The notes under the pieces: generated by a model
What the model saw: only the letters and a program-made list of their open reading frames with translations
What the model was told of the DNA's origin: nothing
Databases searched by the model: none
Shown here: positions 33,179 to 45,258 of the stretch, piece by piece
Numbering within the stretch: position 1 is the first letter of the stretch
How the letters are laid out: each line of letters opens with the position of its first letter
Program-made: the position numbers and the translations under genes
Source: Lactuca virosa
Taxonomy: Eukaryota > Streptophyta > Magnoliopsida > Asterales > Asteraceae
Assembly: GCA_928212115.1 (NCBI GenBank)
Contig: CAKMRJ010005634.1
Location: 117,973,785-118,037,784 of the forward strand
Length of the DNA: 64,000 bases
Reading direction: 5' to 3'

Positions 33179-35424
33179 TGTCACACCCCTGAACCAAGTA
33201 TACGGTGGAAACGTCCGAGGGTGGATGACGTCATGTACAGTATCACAATATATGCATAATAGAGATCAAGTATTACAAACATTGTATTGATAACTTAATA
33301 TTTACATTGTATTTGAATCATTGTTTGACTCCAAAAGCATACAACAAAAATATAAGACGTAACAATATTTAGCTCCGTCTTCACAAAACCTGAGTGGGTA
33401 CCTGTTTACTGATTTCCTAAGAATACAAGTGGTTTTGAAAAGAGTGTCAACAATTAAGTTGGTGAGTTCATAAGTATTTTGTATGAAAAATGCATGTCTT
33501 TGTTCCTTAAAAATGATAGTGTGTTCTTTCAGAAAATCCAATATTTTCTTTTAGATGTAATGTAGCCTTAATTGTTCCAAGACCAAAATGTATAAGTATT
33601 GTTGTACTTTGTAGTAGTATAGTGTAGTTTTATATCTTTATAAAACTATTTGAATGCATGTTTCCAGAAATGTGAACGGTATTGTACTGGAAAATAAGGT
33701 ACTGTGGTTGTATCTGTGTAAAACCCTTTAAATGTATGTTCCCAGAAATGTAATTTGTATTGCACTAGAAAATGATGTAATGTAGTTGTATCTAATTAAA
33801 ACTAATTGAAGACATGTATGAATTCGTAAACCATACGTATTGTTAATAGCCCTTGTGAGTTATTATAACCATGCTAATGACCTAGACAACCTGCTACGAC
33901 GTTCTTCAGACGTCGGAATGGTACGACAGTTGTCACCACAGACCTGCCGGTCCAACTGTAGCTAACTGTTTAGGTGCGGGATTGTCAGTCTCGTATAGAT
34001 CTATACACAAGTGTCACGCTCTCCCTCAAGGAGACTCTGGTTATAATACAGGGACTTTAGTATGTACTGTGGTAAGTACAGTGAAGGAATGTGTCACAAA
34101 GCTATATTGACTGTTTATGTGTAGTATAATGAAAAACTCCTTTTCATGTAAATGTATGTATCATCCTTTTATGGTATTTACATAGTAAGAAAATAATTAT
34201 ACTTTCAAAACAATTATCTTCTTTGCCCTCAAAGGGTGAAATGGTGTGAATGGTCCATAAACTATACCTATTATAGTTTATAAAATGTCTCGTTGAAATA
34301 ATGAATACTTTGTATACCATTATCAAATTTGTCATGACAATAAAATGAAATGAAATAATTATATATGTTTGTTTATATAATTATTCCCTTTTTGCTCAAC
34401 ATGTTACAAGAGGGTTAAAGTTTTATTGTATCAAATTTGTACCCACATGTATATTTATATTTAATAAAAATATAGATGTAACGGTTTGTATAATAACACA
34501 TTTTTTCTTGTGTTTATTACTTGTATCCCCCCCCCTAAAACATATAAAAATCGTGAAAACTGTAGGGGTATAAACTCACCTTGGGTGTGTTCTTGACTGG
34601 GTAACAATGTGAGTGGCGATGTTCTTGAAGTTAGAACACGTGAATATAGGTGTATCCTAATAGTATTTAACACGTAATAATATGTATAAATTAGTTGCAA
34701 TAATATGAAAGTGTTTGTAATAACACTTGATTAAGGAAAAGAACTTACAATAATCCTTAAGGATTAATTGAAGACTTTGGTTTTTACTGGGAATTGTTTG
34801 AAGATGTTCTGGGTAACTTTTGAAGGTAGGAAGATGTTCTTGATGCAAGATTGAATATTTGAAGATATTTTGGGCAAAACTTTGAAGATTGAAGAGTGAT
34901 TTCGATTCTTTGAGAGCAAAATGGAGAGTTTTCGAAGTTGGAAATGAGAAATGAGCTTGTGATTTCGGTTTGAGCATATATATGGTATACAACAGGATGT
35001 GACATATGCCTTGAAATGTGTAATTTAGCCTCTCGAATAGTGTGCCATCGTTTAAAAGTGGGTGTTTTCGGTTTATCCCCACCGAAATCACCTTGATTTC
35101 GGTCCAAGCACCAACCGAAATCAAGGTTTTCGGTCTCGCAAGCTTCCATCCGAGGGTTCTCGGTCCAAAAGAGTTTTCGGCTAAGAGGGTTTTCGGTCCG
35201 AATGGTGGGACCTCGCACAATTTCGGTTAAAATGTAGATTTCGGTCCTACTTGTTCCCCAAAAGGGGATTTCGGTCTAAGGTGATTTTTGATTCCAAAAA
35301 CCGAAATCCTCAAAAGCAATATAAATTTTTATTATTCAATTTAAACTATTTAATTATTTGACTTTTAATTTGACGTGTTTGACTTGCTTTGACTTTTATT
35401 GACCCAAAATAACCGGTTGTTACA
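33179..35424 (-). mobile_element. GypE: solo LTR with perfect target duplication
   Basis: 2246 bp. In element sense it starts TGTAACAACCGG at 35424 and ends GGGGTGTGACA at 33179. Flanks AGATT (33174-33178) and AGATT (35425-35429) are identical, so this is a solo LTR from LTR-LTR recombination. Words of the GATTTCGGTC type fill 35060-35300, upstream of the TATA-like ATATATATG near 34980. Signals: donor GTAAGTT at 34748, acceptor TATTAG ending 34657, exon 34656-34580 (77 nt), donor GTGAGTTT at 34579, acceptor TTGTATTCTTAG ending 33417, then 15 nt and ACAG|GTAC. The Z module is at 33897-34048. Confidence 0.92.
33897..34048 (-). other. Z module (GypE)
   Basis: Hairpin CGACG-TCTGAAGAA-CGTCG at 33915-33897, then the palindromic TATAGATCTATA and the other small stems in the order seen in B, D and F. 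Confidence 0.65.
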
Positions 35425-35429
35425 AGATT

Positions 35430-36059
35430 AATACTCGTTAGGCGTATTGCCCGCCAGTGGGATCGCTAGAAAGCTGTTAATATTCTGAGAAATTGCCTAG
35501 GTGAGTTATCTCAGTATAAAATGTGTTACAATACATATCCATGTTTGTTAGGTTGAAATAACTAGTAGAGTAGAGTCGGTAGTATAATTCCTCGGTGCTC
35601 AAGGTTAGTATACTCGAAGTTAGTAGTAGAATAGAAAGTATAACCTCTATGTGCCTATATTAGTAGAGCCTAAAAGTGTAGTTTTTATATGTCTAATATG
35701 ATTATGTTTGTCGGGTGGGGCCCGTCATTAGGCGGGGGCTGCTAGGTTTATTGGGTGGGGCCCATTATGTAGTTTGGGCGGGGTCCATTTCTATTCTCGT
35801 TGAGCGGGGCTCATTGATATGCTTATTGGGCGGGGCCCGATATTTTTATTGTGGCATATGGTATTTTGAGGAAATCACTAAGTCTCGTGCTTACCCAGCT
35901 GAATAAAAATGTGTTCAGGTACTTCAACGATTCGTGAGAAGGGTAAGGTTCGACTGTACACACGCGCATTCGCAACATGTTTTCGCACAATGTAATCACA
36001 CTTTGATATATTTTAGTAAATAAAAATGAAACATTTGGGTTGAAATTCGGGATGTTACA
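35430..36059 (+). repeat. LTR I, 3' end of a gypsy LTR
   Basis: Ends TTCGGGATGTTACA at 36059. No primer site follows, so it is a 3' or solo LTR. Six copies of a GGGCGGGGCCC-type word lie at 35711-35842 at spacings of roughly 18-27 bp. Confidence 0.6.
35711..35842. repeat. six copies of TTGGGCGGGGCCCATT-type word
   Basis: Copies start near 35711, 35729, 35751, 35773, 35799 and 35826. GC-rich words stand out in AT-rich DNA. They may be protein binding sites of the old LTR. Confidence 0.7.
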
Positions 36060-36575
36060 TTTAAGGTTTTCAACCCTATTTAAAGGCTCTAACTTCTAGG
36101 GTTGCCTCATTTAGTATCCCTCATCCCCATAGAAACTTTCCCCGTGTAAACCTAGACTCTGTTGGTGTTGTTTGAGCTTTTATGCTTCTTTGTGTGGAGG
36201 TTAATGGGAGAAGGATTCCATCTTGTTGCTTGGGTGTTTCGTTCCAGTCTAGATCTGTCATCTTCATCTTATTTCTGATCGTTTGAAGTCATAAATCTTC
36301 TACCTTTTTTGTTCCCATTTCTTCATGTTCTTAGAGTTTAAGTGAACTCCAGAACCTCTTGGTGCATTCTATGATTTCTGGATCTTTTTTGTAGTAGAAA
36401 GTGTACTTGTGTGACCTAGCTTTGAGTTCATGCATTTTGAATTGCCATCTAGGACTTAGGTTTCTAGATTTTGGCTTATTAAGATGTCCTAATGGATAAA
36501 GTTGGAAACTTTATCCATTAAGTCCTTTAGGAGGACCAGATCCAAGCTTTGGAGCTCTAAAGATTTAGGGTTAAG
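36060..36575. other. unassigned 0.5 kb between LTR I and copia H
   Basis: No coding frame. TATA-like CTATTTAAAGGC at about 36080 followed by pyrimidine-rich text, so it may be the promoter end of another old LTR. A perfect 14 bp hairpin (TAATGGATAAAGTT, loop GGA) lies at 36490-36520. Confidence 0.4.
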
Positions 36576-38325
36576 TGATGGAGTATAGTGCCCATAGCCA
36601 TAATAAGCCCGATAATATTACTATGAGTGACATTGTCCTTATGGGTTACACGCAACAACAAAATAAAGTAGAACTGAAAATATATTTATTTGAGAGATTT
36701 TTTGTTAATTAATTAATAGTTTAATTAATTAATAGTAAATAAAGGAATATGGCATATTCCATAATGACTTGAATACCATAGATAATTATTATTATATGTG
36801 GTAATTATCTCTAGAGTTTCAAATCACCTCGCTATAATTAGAGGACTCCAAATCCGGTTTTGATACATGAGAAAAATACCTTTTTACTACTAAAGTTCGG
36901 AACCCTTGAGAAAAACCTGGAAAAACCAAAGACTCGATACCATGTCGTGGTACCTCATATACCACGACGTGGTGATGATCAGATTCATCTTTTTGGATCA
37001 GTTTCGTGTTTTTCCTTGGTGGTACTTTCAGATATACTTGTTTTTGCTTCTTGGTGCGATTAAGTTCTCTAGCCCGATCAACTGGCTCATTAAAAGAAGA
37101 AACCTATGAAGAATTCAAAGGTATGTTTTTGCTTCTATTGAGTTCTAATAAGTTGTGTTAATTAGTTGAGTTTAGATCCATATGTTTTGAGTGTTAGAAC
37201 AAATTGCTTGTCGTTTCTGCTGCCATTTTGTTTGAAATAATAAGGCTCGAAACAGATCAGTGGTATCAGAGCATGGTTAACTCAAGGCCATTTCACTTAG
37301 ACCATGTCCTGTGAGTATGTTAGGGTTTGTATGTGTAGGGTTTCTGCTGTAAATCGTTTTAAAAGTATAGAAATTTTCCTTGATTGAATTTGAATATGTT
37401 TATGCTTGAAAAATGAAGTTTTAGTCATTCTGCCTCTTTACCACGACGTTGCTGGTCCTCCACCACGTCAGGGTATCTACATGAATCACGATTATCTTTG
37501 TCACCCTGCTGTGGTCTCTTCTTGGCCACGTCGTGGCCTGCTGCTGATAACAAATAAAATAATTTAATAAAATCACGTGTTTTCTATGTGCCATGACATG
37601 GTTGTTCATTCCCTACGTTGTGGAACCCGTAGTTCCAGATTCTTCGAAATTTGTTTTTATTTTTGGTTGCTTATCTTTTTCAATTTTAATCACGTAGAAA
37701 CAAGCCTTTATACTAAAATATAAAGTTACATTTGTATTAATTATAAGATTAATTAGAATAGAAAAGATTAAACTCATATAATTTAATTACTGACTTTTTA
37801 GTCAATAGAATTAAAAGACATATAATCCAAAAATGTGTATATATAGTAAAATAGTATTTATATGTATAACACTACAATAAACATTGCGTTCTCGGATGTT
37901 TCTTAATTTGCATTGTTAGTCTTACCATGACTAGGCTCATCCACTTTATTACTATAAAGGAATTTTAAGGCGAGTCTCTTTGATTGCTAATGAAGTTGAC
38001 TTTTAAGTAGCATTCATTGCTCGCCACCCTCATTGAATTCTTACATTTGAAGTGGAGTTATCGAAATGGTTTGATAAGACAATTGTGCAAAGTTAAAAGT
38101 ATTAACTTAATAGAGCAATAAAACATAATCCCATTCTATATTAAAAATGTGAATCTTATGCTTCCCATCGAAACTACGCCTTGTCGTATATTCTTCTTGG
38201 CGTTATGTGAGGGTGGTTTACCAGCTCGTCAAATAAGAATATTATCAAAGTAATATGTATGGTAATCGCGATTCTTAAGCGTTACTTGAGTCAAATATCA
38301 TGTAGCTTCCCATGATATATCTAAA
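36576..38325 (+). mobile_element. CopH: copia 5' LTR and leader only
   Basis: LTR 36576-37259 (684 bp, TGATGGAGTATAG to AAACAGATCA), primer site TGGTATCAGAGC at 37261-37272, then about 1 kb of leader. No gag follows: at about 38325 it meets the Cop2 leader in opposite orientation. Donor-like CAAAG|GTATGTTT lies at 37120/37121 in the LTR. The word CCACGACGTGG and variants occur at 36940-36972, 37441-37475 and 37526-37536. Leader hairpins include ATATTCTT/AAGAATAT at 38188-38242, enclosing GTGGTTTACCAGC, and ATATCATG/CATGATAT at about 38297-38320. Confidence 0.8.
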
Positions 38326-39087
38326 GTTGGGAGAAGAGAGAATTCAAGTTAGTTGATTTTAATCGTCATTTATTAACCCATAAATTAAATTAAGGCTAGG
38401 ATCCATATTTTCATTTCGTAATATGAAGAGGGATGACGTAGTCATATCAAAAAACTATTTTAGGTAGGTAAAATCATCTCACCAATTTCAATCACATGAA
38501 ATTCCTAGAAATTTTGAGATCCATTGAATGTTATCAATGGCATGTTTAATCTCGATTATGCTCATAACAATTGTGAGTGGGATGCCAAGGATCACAATGA
38601 AGATGTGAATAACCATGCAAACCCGCTCAAACACCATTGATCGATTTATAATCTCCCATTGATGTGCTGGTTAACAACACATATTCCATCAATAATTATA
38701 AACTCGAGTTGTTTCATCATTTCATCTTTATAGTCCCAAATTAGTGTGTCGGTTAACCACACATGCTCCACTAACGACTCATAAAGAAATTCTGTGCGTT
38801 TTCATGGATTAGCATACAATTTCACATTTTTCCTGAAGTAACTAGTGTGGAATTTTATATAATGTTCTAGTACTTTATATAATTATACTTTTAATGAGAT
38901 TATGTCCTATCAAACCCGTTCGGCAAACGACCCTCCACCACAGAAGGGAGTGGTGGGTGAAAAGGACACCCATTCAACAGTTATATTATAGGCCATTTCT
39001 TTATACCCCGCCCCCTTATGGCATGGCTTAGTGAATGAGGCATACTATTGATTCGACTGAATTTTCTTATAAATATAGTGATTATTC

Positions 39088-39154
<67 letters not shown>

Positions 39155-39546
39155 GTGTATTATAAAACTTTTCAAAATACATGGTTTAAAATTAATTATT
39201 AAACTTTTAACTAATTAAATTTAAACCAATTATGATTTAATGTTTATGTTTTATTTAAACTTTTAATTAAATTAATTTAAATAATTTATGGATTAAATAA
39301 TTATTTTCAATTAAACTATTAATTAAATAGTTCAAATTTTAAAGCATTTAAAATAAATAATTAAGGAAACTGGAAACCTTAGGAAACCTTAAGGCAATTT
39401 CGAAAATAAGGGGTGGAGGCTAGGGTTTCAAAAAACCCTAGCCATGTTGAATTTTTCAAAGGGATAGAGTTTATTTTCGATAAACCCTAATGTTTGATTC
39501 ATTAATATTTTACACAATCACTAGAAAACAATGGCTCTAATACAAC
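38326..39546 (-). other. Cop2 leader with conserved hairpins
   Basis: Homologous to the Cop1 and Cop3 leaders. C hairpin at 38408-38455 (loop ACTACGTCATCCCTCTT), A hairpins at 38645-38702 and 38726-38786, B hairpin near 38565-38600, short CATTGA stem near 38520. Branch-like CTAAC, a pyrimidine tract and CTTTAG end the leader at 38326, but no gag ATG follows. A (TA)n tract lies at 39092-39151. The primer site is the mutated GCTCTAATACAA at 39534-39545. Confidence 0.75.
39092..39151. repeat. (TA)n microsatellite in the Cop2 leader
   Basis: About 30 TA units. Confidence 0.95.
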
Positions 39547-40193
39547 TGAAGGGTTTTATAGGTTATTAAAATACATATGAAGCGCAAATTTTAACCCTTA
39601 AGTTCACATGTGACCTATAAAAGATCTATGTTTTCTCTAATTGATTGCAATAAACTATGAACATCAAGAATGTCACACCCCAAAACCGGAACGACGGAAA
39701 CGTTCTGGGGTGGAGGACGTCATGTTTAGTATCACAAGACATGCATCATAGTAAGTAAAGTAATGAACAACCATTTCATTAGAAAGAAGGTGTTTACAAT
39801 GTGTGTGTTCACAAAACATAGAATACATAAGCAAATAACAAACAAGACTTGAAGCTATACTGCTCCATGTTCTGAATCCCAATGCGAGTACCTGTCTACT
39901 AGGCTCCTGAGAATACAAGTTATTTGAAAGAGTTGATCAGCAATTAAGCTGGTGAGTTCATAAGATTTTAGTGATGTAGTAAGTTGTAGAAAGCCGTTGT
40001 AAAATGTTGTTGAAACTGTAGTTGAAAAATGTAGTTGAAAAATGTAGTAAGTTGTAAGTTCCTTTTTAGAAAAGTTCGCCTGTTCCTCTTAGAAAATCCT
40101 ATATTTTCCTACTTTGATGAAAGATACGTAAAAATGATTCCACAATCCTTTCTATGAGTACTAAATGGATACAAGTGATATAAAACTCAGAGT

Positions 40194-40287
40194 AAACAAA
40201 CAATCGACTGTGCGCATCTGCCCTAAGCTCACAACCAAACAAGGAACAGTAAGTAAGGCGGATAACACACATCCCATTGTTTGTTAG
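40194..40287 (-). other. Y module, copy 9 (GypG)
   Basis: Element-sense core CTGTTCCTTGTTTGGTTGTGA with arms AACAAACAAT/ATTGTTTGTT, as in A copy 2. Confidence 0.7.
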
Positions 40288-40645
40288 ATCATTGTTGTAT
40301 ATAACCCTGGCGTGTTCACTTGTTACTCATGGAGTTAATTGTGATGGTTCCTTTATATTTAATGAAAAGTTCCTTTATGAAAACCCTTATTTCTTATAAT
40401 AAAATGGTGACCACAGTGATTACTCCTATAATCACTTAAGGTCCTTTAAGTTTGTACTGGTTTAATAAAATGGATTAAACCCTTAACTGGTAAGTTTCTA
40501 GTGTTGTATACCAAAAGTTCTGATTTGGAAAGTATGTTCTGTACTAGAAAACTGTGCATTGACTCTATGTCCTATGACTTGATCCATACCTGGTACCCTT
40601 ATGATGACTCAATGTATACTGGATCTATATATCTAGAATCGAATA

Positions 40646-40728
40646 GATAATAGACTGGGTAAATCTGCTCCAAGCCCACAACCAAACAAGGACCAGGAAA
40701 TGAAGCGGAGAGCACACATCCTATTACC
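40646..40728 (-). other. Y module, copy 10 (GypG)
   Basis: Core CTGGTCCTTGTTTGGTTGTGG. Arms GGTAATAG/CTATTATC where A copy 1 has ATAGTAG/CTACTAT, a G-C to A-T exchange on both sides. Confidence 0.7.
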
Positions 40729-40984
40729 TGTCGGATCCTATTGATATATATGTATCCTTTGATGTATACATTAAGGAATCATAAGGTTAACATTATGGCC
40801 CTTTCTACTAAACGTAGCCTTCTACCAAGACATCAAATGTTATGTATGTTTGTTTCTTGTATTGGTATGTATTTTCCCAAGTGAGACTATCTTTAACCAA
40901 ATATAGTTTATACATTAATGAATATGTGAGAAGATCACAAAGTAAATGTAATAGGGAAAATAATGTTTTACCTCAGCAGTGACA

Positions 40985-41217
40985 CTGCTGGCTATAAAGT
41001 AATAAAATATAGACTCCAGGTAGTATTAAATGGAGAATACACCTCGGGAGTCTTAAGTAATAAAATACAGACTCCAGGTAGTATTAAATGGACAATACAC
41101 CTCGGGGAGTCTTAAGTAATAAAATACAGACTCCAGGTAGTATTAAATGGACAATACACCTCGGGGAGTCTTTTTGTAATAAAATACAGACTCCAGGTAG
41201 TATTAAATGGACAATAC
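40985..41217 (-). repeat. 58 bp hairpin minisatellite of GypG, first part
   Basis: Units containing GACTCCAGGTAGTATT and AATACACCTCGGGGAGTC, which pair as GACTCC/GGAGTC, AGGT/ACCT and GTATT/AATAC. The array is split by Cop3 and continues at 48946-49085. Confidence 0.85.
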
Positions 41218-41974
41218 TGTTGGATAAGGTGTCTAAGTCCATAACTTATTTGGTATATACTTGACCCGACCCGGCTTGGTCCATTTGGGTTGCACTTCAC
41301 CCAAACTGTTAATGGATAATTTTATGAGAATTATATACTTACGATTTATTAATATATTATAAGTTATAATATATTAATATAAAGTCATGTTATTTAATTA
41401 GTTTTAATCTTGAATTAATTATGAATTAATTTAGTGATTAAAAGGAAGACTAATTAAATCATGGGCTATTATATTTATATGGTGTGGGCTAATACTCATT
41501 TGTTAATGGGCTAAGCTTATGTGGAAGTCCATGGATGATCCATGGAGCTTTTAACCCATGGATCCTTGGAAAGGAAAAGACATGGGTTATTAGGGTTTCA
41601 CCCTAACCATGCACACTATATAAACAAGCTCATGTTGCATGAAATAAAACCCGAGTGTGTGTGTAATAGTGGTGGCCGATTTCTAAGTGTTAGTATACTC
41701 TCTCATACATTTTCCAAGTTTGTGGTGATTTGTGATTTCCATTTGAGGCATTCACATTATTGGTGCTTGGCTCTCAAACTCCAAGGAATCAACAATCAAC
41801 AAAAGGTATGTAATTCATCTAGTCCTTTTATGTTTAAAAGTACCCCATGCCATGCTAGATAGGTTATAAACCTTGGAAAATAATATTTTGCATGTACCTT
41901 AGACAAACATAGATCCAAGGTTTATTAGGGTTGCATGTACACTTAGGAAGTGTTAGAATGCTCAAAACCCAACA
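41218..41974 (+). repeat. Cop3 5' LTR
   Basis: TGTTGGATAAGG to AAACCCAACA. TATA box CTATATAAAC at 41616-41625. Donor-like AAAAG|GTATGT at 41815/41816. A 106-residue frame over the TATA box is identical in both LTRs simply because LTRs are copies. Confidence 0.95.
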
Positions 41975-41975
41975 G

Positions 41976-41987
41976 TGGTATCAGAGC
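41976..41987 (+). other. Cop3 primer binding site (initiator Met tRNA)
   Basis: TGGTATCAGAGC one base after the LTR. Confidence 0.95.
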
Positions 41988-43491
41988 CTAGGCTTGTTTG
42001 TTTGATACTTGATGCAAAATAGTGAAAAAAAGTCGATTTTTTGCTGTCTGCCTGTTGAACTCGCCGAGTCCATGGTGGGACTCGCCGAGTTCATGTGTAA
42101 ACTCATCCTACTCGCCGAGTAGGTTCGTGCACTCGACGAGTAGGAGCCTCAGAATGCAGATTTTCGACTTTTGCTGCTGGAAATGGATGAGAAACATTAC
42201 CCTAAACTGTTTTGGTGTTTTAAAACTTGTTTTAGTTGGTGTAATGGTTGTTCTAATGCATTTACAATAGCTTATATCAAAATTTCATGCTTTGTATGTG
42301 TTCATATAATTCTTGAAACTTTGATGATCATGTTCATGTTCTTATGAATTTAGAAGATGATAGGAATTACTTGCTGAATTGTTTAGGATTAATTCTTGAT
42401 CATTTATGTGTTTTAATGGAATCCATAATTTGTCCTCAAGTTATGGATATCCAAAGGTCACTTCTTTTAAACACACATTTAAAACACATAAGTTACATAA
42501 AATGAAGAGTCTTCATTTTTATGAACCTTTAATTCATAAGTTATGAAATGAAAAGTTTTGGATAGTTACAAAACTTGCCCTCAAGTTTTGGAATTTGTAA
42601 AGTTTCACACACTTTAATAAACTTTAATTCCAAACCCTTAGAGTTTTGAAAGTTAAAATTCAACCCTTATACTATTTATAACATTAATGGTTAATTATTA
42701 TATATATGTATAAGATCAAGTCGTTTTACCGTTAGTAGGCCTCATTCACGAAGCCGGTCTATAAGGGGGGTATAAGGTTGTTGCCTATAAAATGGCAACT
42801 TAATGGGTGTCCATTCTCACCCACCGCTTCCTTGATCGGTGGAGGGTCGTTAGCCGAACGGGTAGGACAATGACTTTAAATTCTCATTAAAAGTATAATG
42901 AATATTATAAAGTAACTAAACCTTTTATAAATTCCCAATCTTAGTTACTTTAGGAAAATGTGAATATGGTGCTAACCCATGAAATTCACACTTTGTACCT
43001 TACCAAGTCGTTGGTGGAGCGTGTGTGGTTAACCGGCACACTAACTTGGACTAGTAAGGATCACGAAGGGTGACGTAATGTTTATCATAGATCGGTGGAG
43101 CGTGTGTGGTTAACCGGCACATCGATTAGGTGATAATATTAAGGGTACCAAGTGAGTTTGCATGGTTATTCACACCTTGTTTTGTGATCCTCGGCATCCC
43201 AGTCACAAAACTTGAAGGGCACAATCGAGATTGAAACATGCCATTGAAAAGTTCAATGAATCTCAAAAGATCTAGGAGTTTCAAATCCAATTAAAACCTA
43301 ATAAATTATTTCGTTTTTCATGGTGGAAATTGGTGAATCGTCATTCACCTACCTTCAAATATTTTATAGCTTGGATTACGGCATCCCTCTTCCAAGTTAT
43401 AAAATATTGTGTTGGGTCCTAGCCTTAATATTTCATATTGGGTGTTATATTAAGGACTTGAATCAACTAACTTGATTTTCTCCCATTGTAG
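41988..43491 (+). other. Cop3 leader: palindromic words, hairpins and an acceptor at the gag ATG
   Basis: ACTCGCCGAGT words at 42059-42069, 42080-42090, 42110-42120 and 42131-42141 (last one ACTCGACGAGT). Hairpins: A1 42998-43059, A2 43082-43136, B 43180-43210 (TTTTGTGA/TCACAAAA around CGGCATCCC), short stem 43242-43258, C 43358-43408 (17 bp stem, loop ATTACGGCATCCCTCTT). Ends with ACTAACTTG, a pyrimidine tract and TTGTAG directly before the ATG. No coding sequence. Confidence 0.8.
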
Positions 43492-44214
43492 ATGTCTGGT
43501 TCAGACAACTATGATCTTCCCAAAACGCTTGAAACAAGCTTTCCTCCTGAAGATGATGTCCCTCAACATCGTGCTTCACTCCCCCCACCTCCTCCATTTA
43601 TTCTCCCTGACCCACAAGCCCGAAGACTTGAAAGGTTCAAGATCACTCAAGCTCTACTAGAAATGAAACATAAAGATGGAAGACCTGTGTGCACTCATGT
43701 CTTAGGAATGAAGTCACACATAGACAGGTTGAGAATGTTGGGTGCTGTTATTTCATGGAAGTTCGCTGTTGACTGGGTTCTTCAGTCACTTCCTGAGTCA
43801 TATAGTGAGTTTATTAAAGACTACCATATGACAGATCCCGACATAACCCTAATAGATCTTTCTTATTTGCTTGTTGCTGCTGAATCAGCAATGATTTGGC
43901 GCAATGGTCAAGCAAATATTGATGGAAAATCTATTTCTCAAACTTCCATGGACATGGACAATGGTAACATTGGAAGTCCAGAAAAGCTTTCTCGTCCCAA
44001 TGGAAGGGGATCGGCCTTGGTCAACCCGGTTGACCAAAAGGTAAAGGGAAAGGCTAAGTCTGTGATTGTCTCGTGTACCATTCCCAAAGAGTCTATATGT
44101 TTTTATTGTCATGAGAAGGGACATTGGAAGCGAAGCTGCCCTGAATACCTGAAATATTTGAAAGCAGGTAGAGACAAAATGTTTGACTCGGCTTCAGGTA
44201 AGTCCACTATCTAA
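43492..44214 (+). CDS. Cop3 Gag, shortened copia type, one CCHC knuckle, intact
   Basis: 240 residues starting MSGSDNYDLPKTLE. Residues about 50-130 (RRLERFKITQALLEMKHKDG through LIDLSYLLVAAESA) correspond to the C-terminal half of UBN2-type copia Gag. The N-terminal half has been replaced by a Pro-rich stretch (LPPPPPFILPDP). The zinc knuckle CFYCHEKGHWKRSC is at about 203-216. Compared with the Cop1 gag it has lost about 80 residues from the capsid region but keeps an open frame in a very young copy, which suggests the short form is used, perhaps mixed with partner Gag. The ATG is chosen because it matches Cop1 and abuts the acceptor-like site. Confidence 0.85.
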   Translation: MSGSDNYDLPKTLETSFPPEDDVPQHRASLPPPPPFILPDPQARRLERFKITQALLEMKHKDGRPVCTHVLGMKSHIDRLRMLGAVISWKFAVDWVLQSLPESYSEFIKDYHMTDPDITLIDLSYLLVAAESAMIWRNGQANIDGKSISQTSMDMDNGNIGSPEKLSRPNGRGSALVNPVDQKVKGKAKSVIVSCTIPKESICFYCHEKGHWKRSCPEYLKYLKAGRDKMFDSASGKSTI

Positions 44215-44986
44215 CTTTGTTAAAGTTCCTAATTGTTGATTCTTATTACATGATGTGACTAGGTTGCATCTTGATGTTTAGCAGGATCGAGCAAAAGGAA
44301 GGTTAAAAGAAGAGTGTGTTGAATCTGATCACGAAGATGGATTTGTATCGCATGGTTCGAGGATCGGATTTTTGGGCCACTACTTAAAAGTTATGATAGA
44401 TTGCTAGGAAATATGTAATAGCATAGTTTTCATTTGAAGATGCATTGTAAGGAATATTTTTCCGCATTTTATAAAGAAATAAAAGTTTTGTTTAGTTTAT
44501 TTTATATTATATCCCCTTACAATGGCATTTATGGAAAATTGATGTTTGTATGTTTCTAGCAATATTGGACATATGAGTTTGATTCTCTCATATGTGGTAG
44601 TGTCTGAATTTACCAAATGAGGAAAGGTTCTCATCACCCAAGCTTCAGTTAGACAGAAACTTGGAATCATACAAGTTGTATTGTATGATGAATGAGAATT
44701 TTCATCTTTGTAAAATTGAGACTAATTCATTGATCACATGCATATGTGAGTCAATTGAAGGACTAAGGAATTAGGTACACTGGGTGTGTGCTGGTCAAGG
44801 TCCACCACAAAGATCAATTCGTCATGATTTACTAAAGATTAGTAAATATGGTTATACTTATAAGGTTAAGTATAATTCTGTAACATTGGAAAAGTTTCAA
44901 TGTATGGCAGAACGGATGAGAAGAATCAAATTTGGCAGAAAGATAAAAGTTTCTCAAATCTAAAAGATGGGAGAGTACTTTAGTAT

Positions 44987-45258
44987 CATGTTTTATGATC
45001 ATCTTAATGATTATGAAACCATATCACAAATTCATACTCTAAGGACATCTTAGTGCATTGTTATGACTAAGATGAGAGGTCATGAATTGTTGGAATGGTT
45101 AAAATCAAGAAGATGGATCATACATGTTTTTATGATCATCTTAATGATTATGAAACCATATCACAAATTCATACTCCAAGGACATCTTAGTGCATTGTTA
45201 TGACTAAGATGAGGGGTCATGAATTGTTGGAATGGTTAAAATCAAGAAGATGGATCAT
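44987..45258 (+). repeat. 136 bp tandem duplication
   Basis: 44987-45122 and 45123-45258 differ at only a few positions, so it is recent. Confidence 0.9.

Noticed and set aside
34657..35220. 187- and 144-residue overlapping frames in solo LTR E
   Set aside because: They overlap each other in different frames across the promoter and a repeat of GATTTCGGTC words, with no family features.
41542..41862. 106-residue frame identical at 48513-48833
   Set aside because: Identical only because the two LTRs of Cop3 are copies. It spans the TATA box and the donor-like site and resembles no protein I know.
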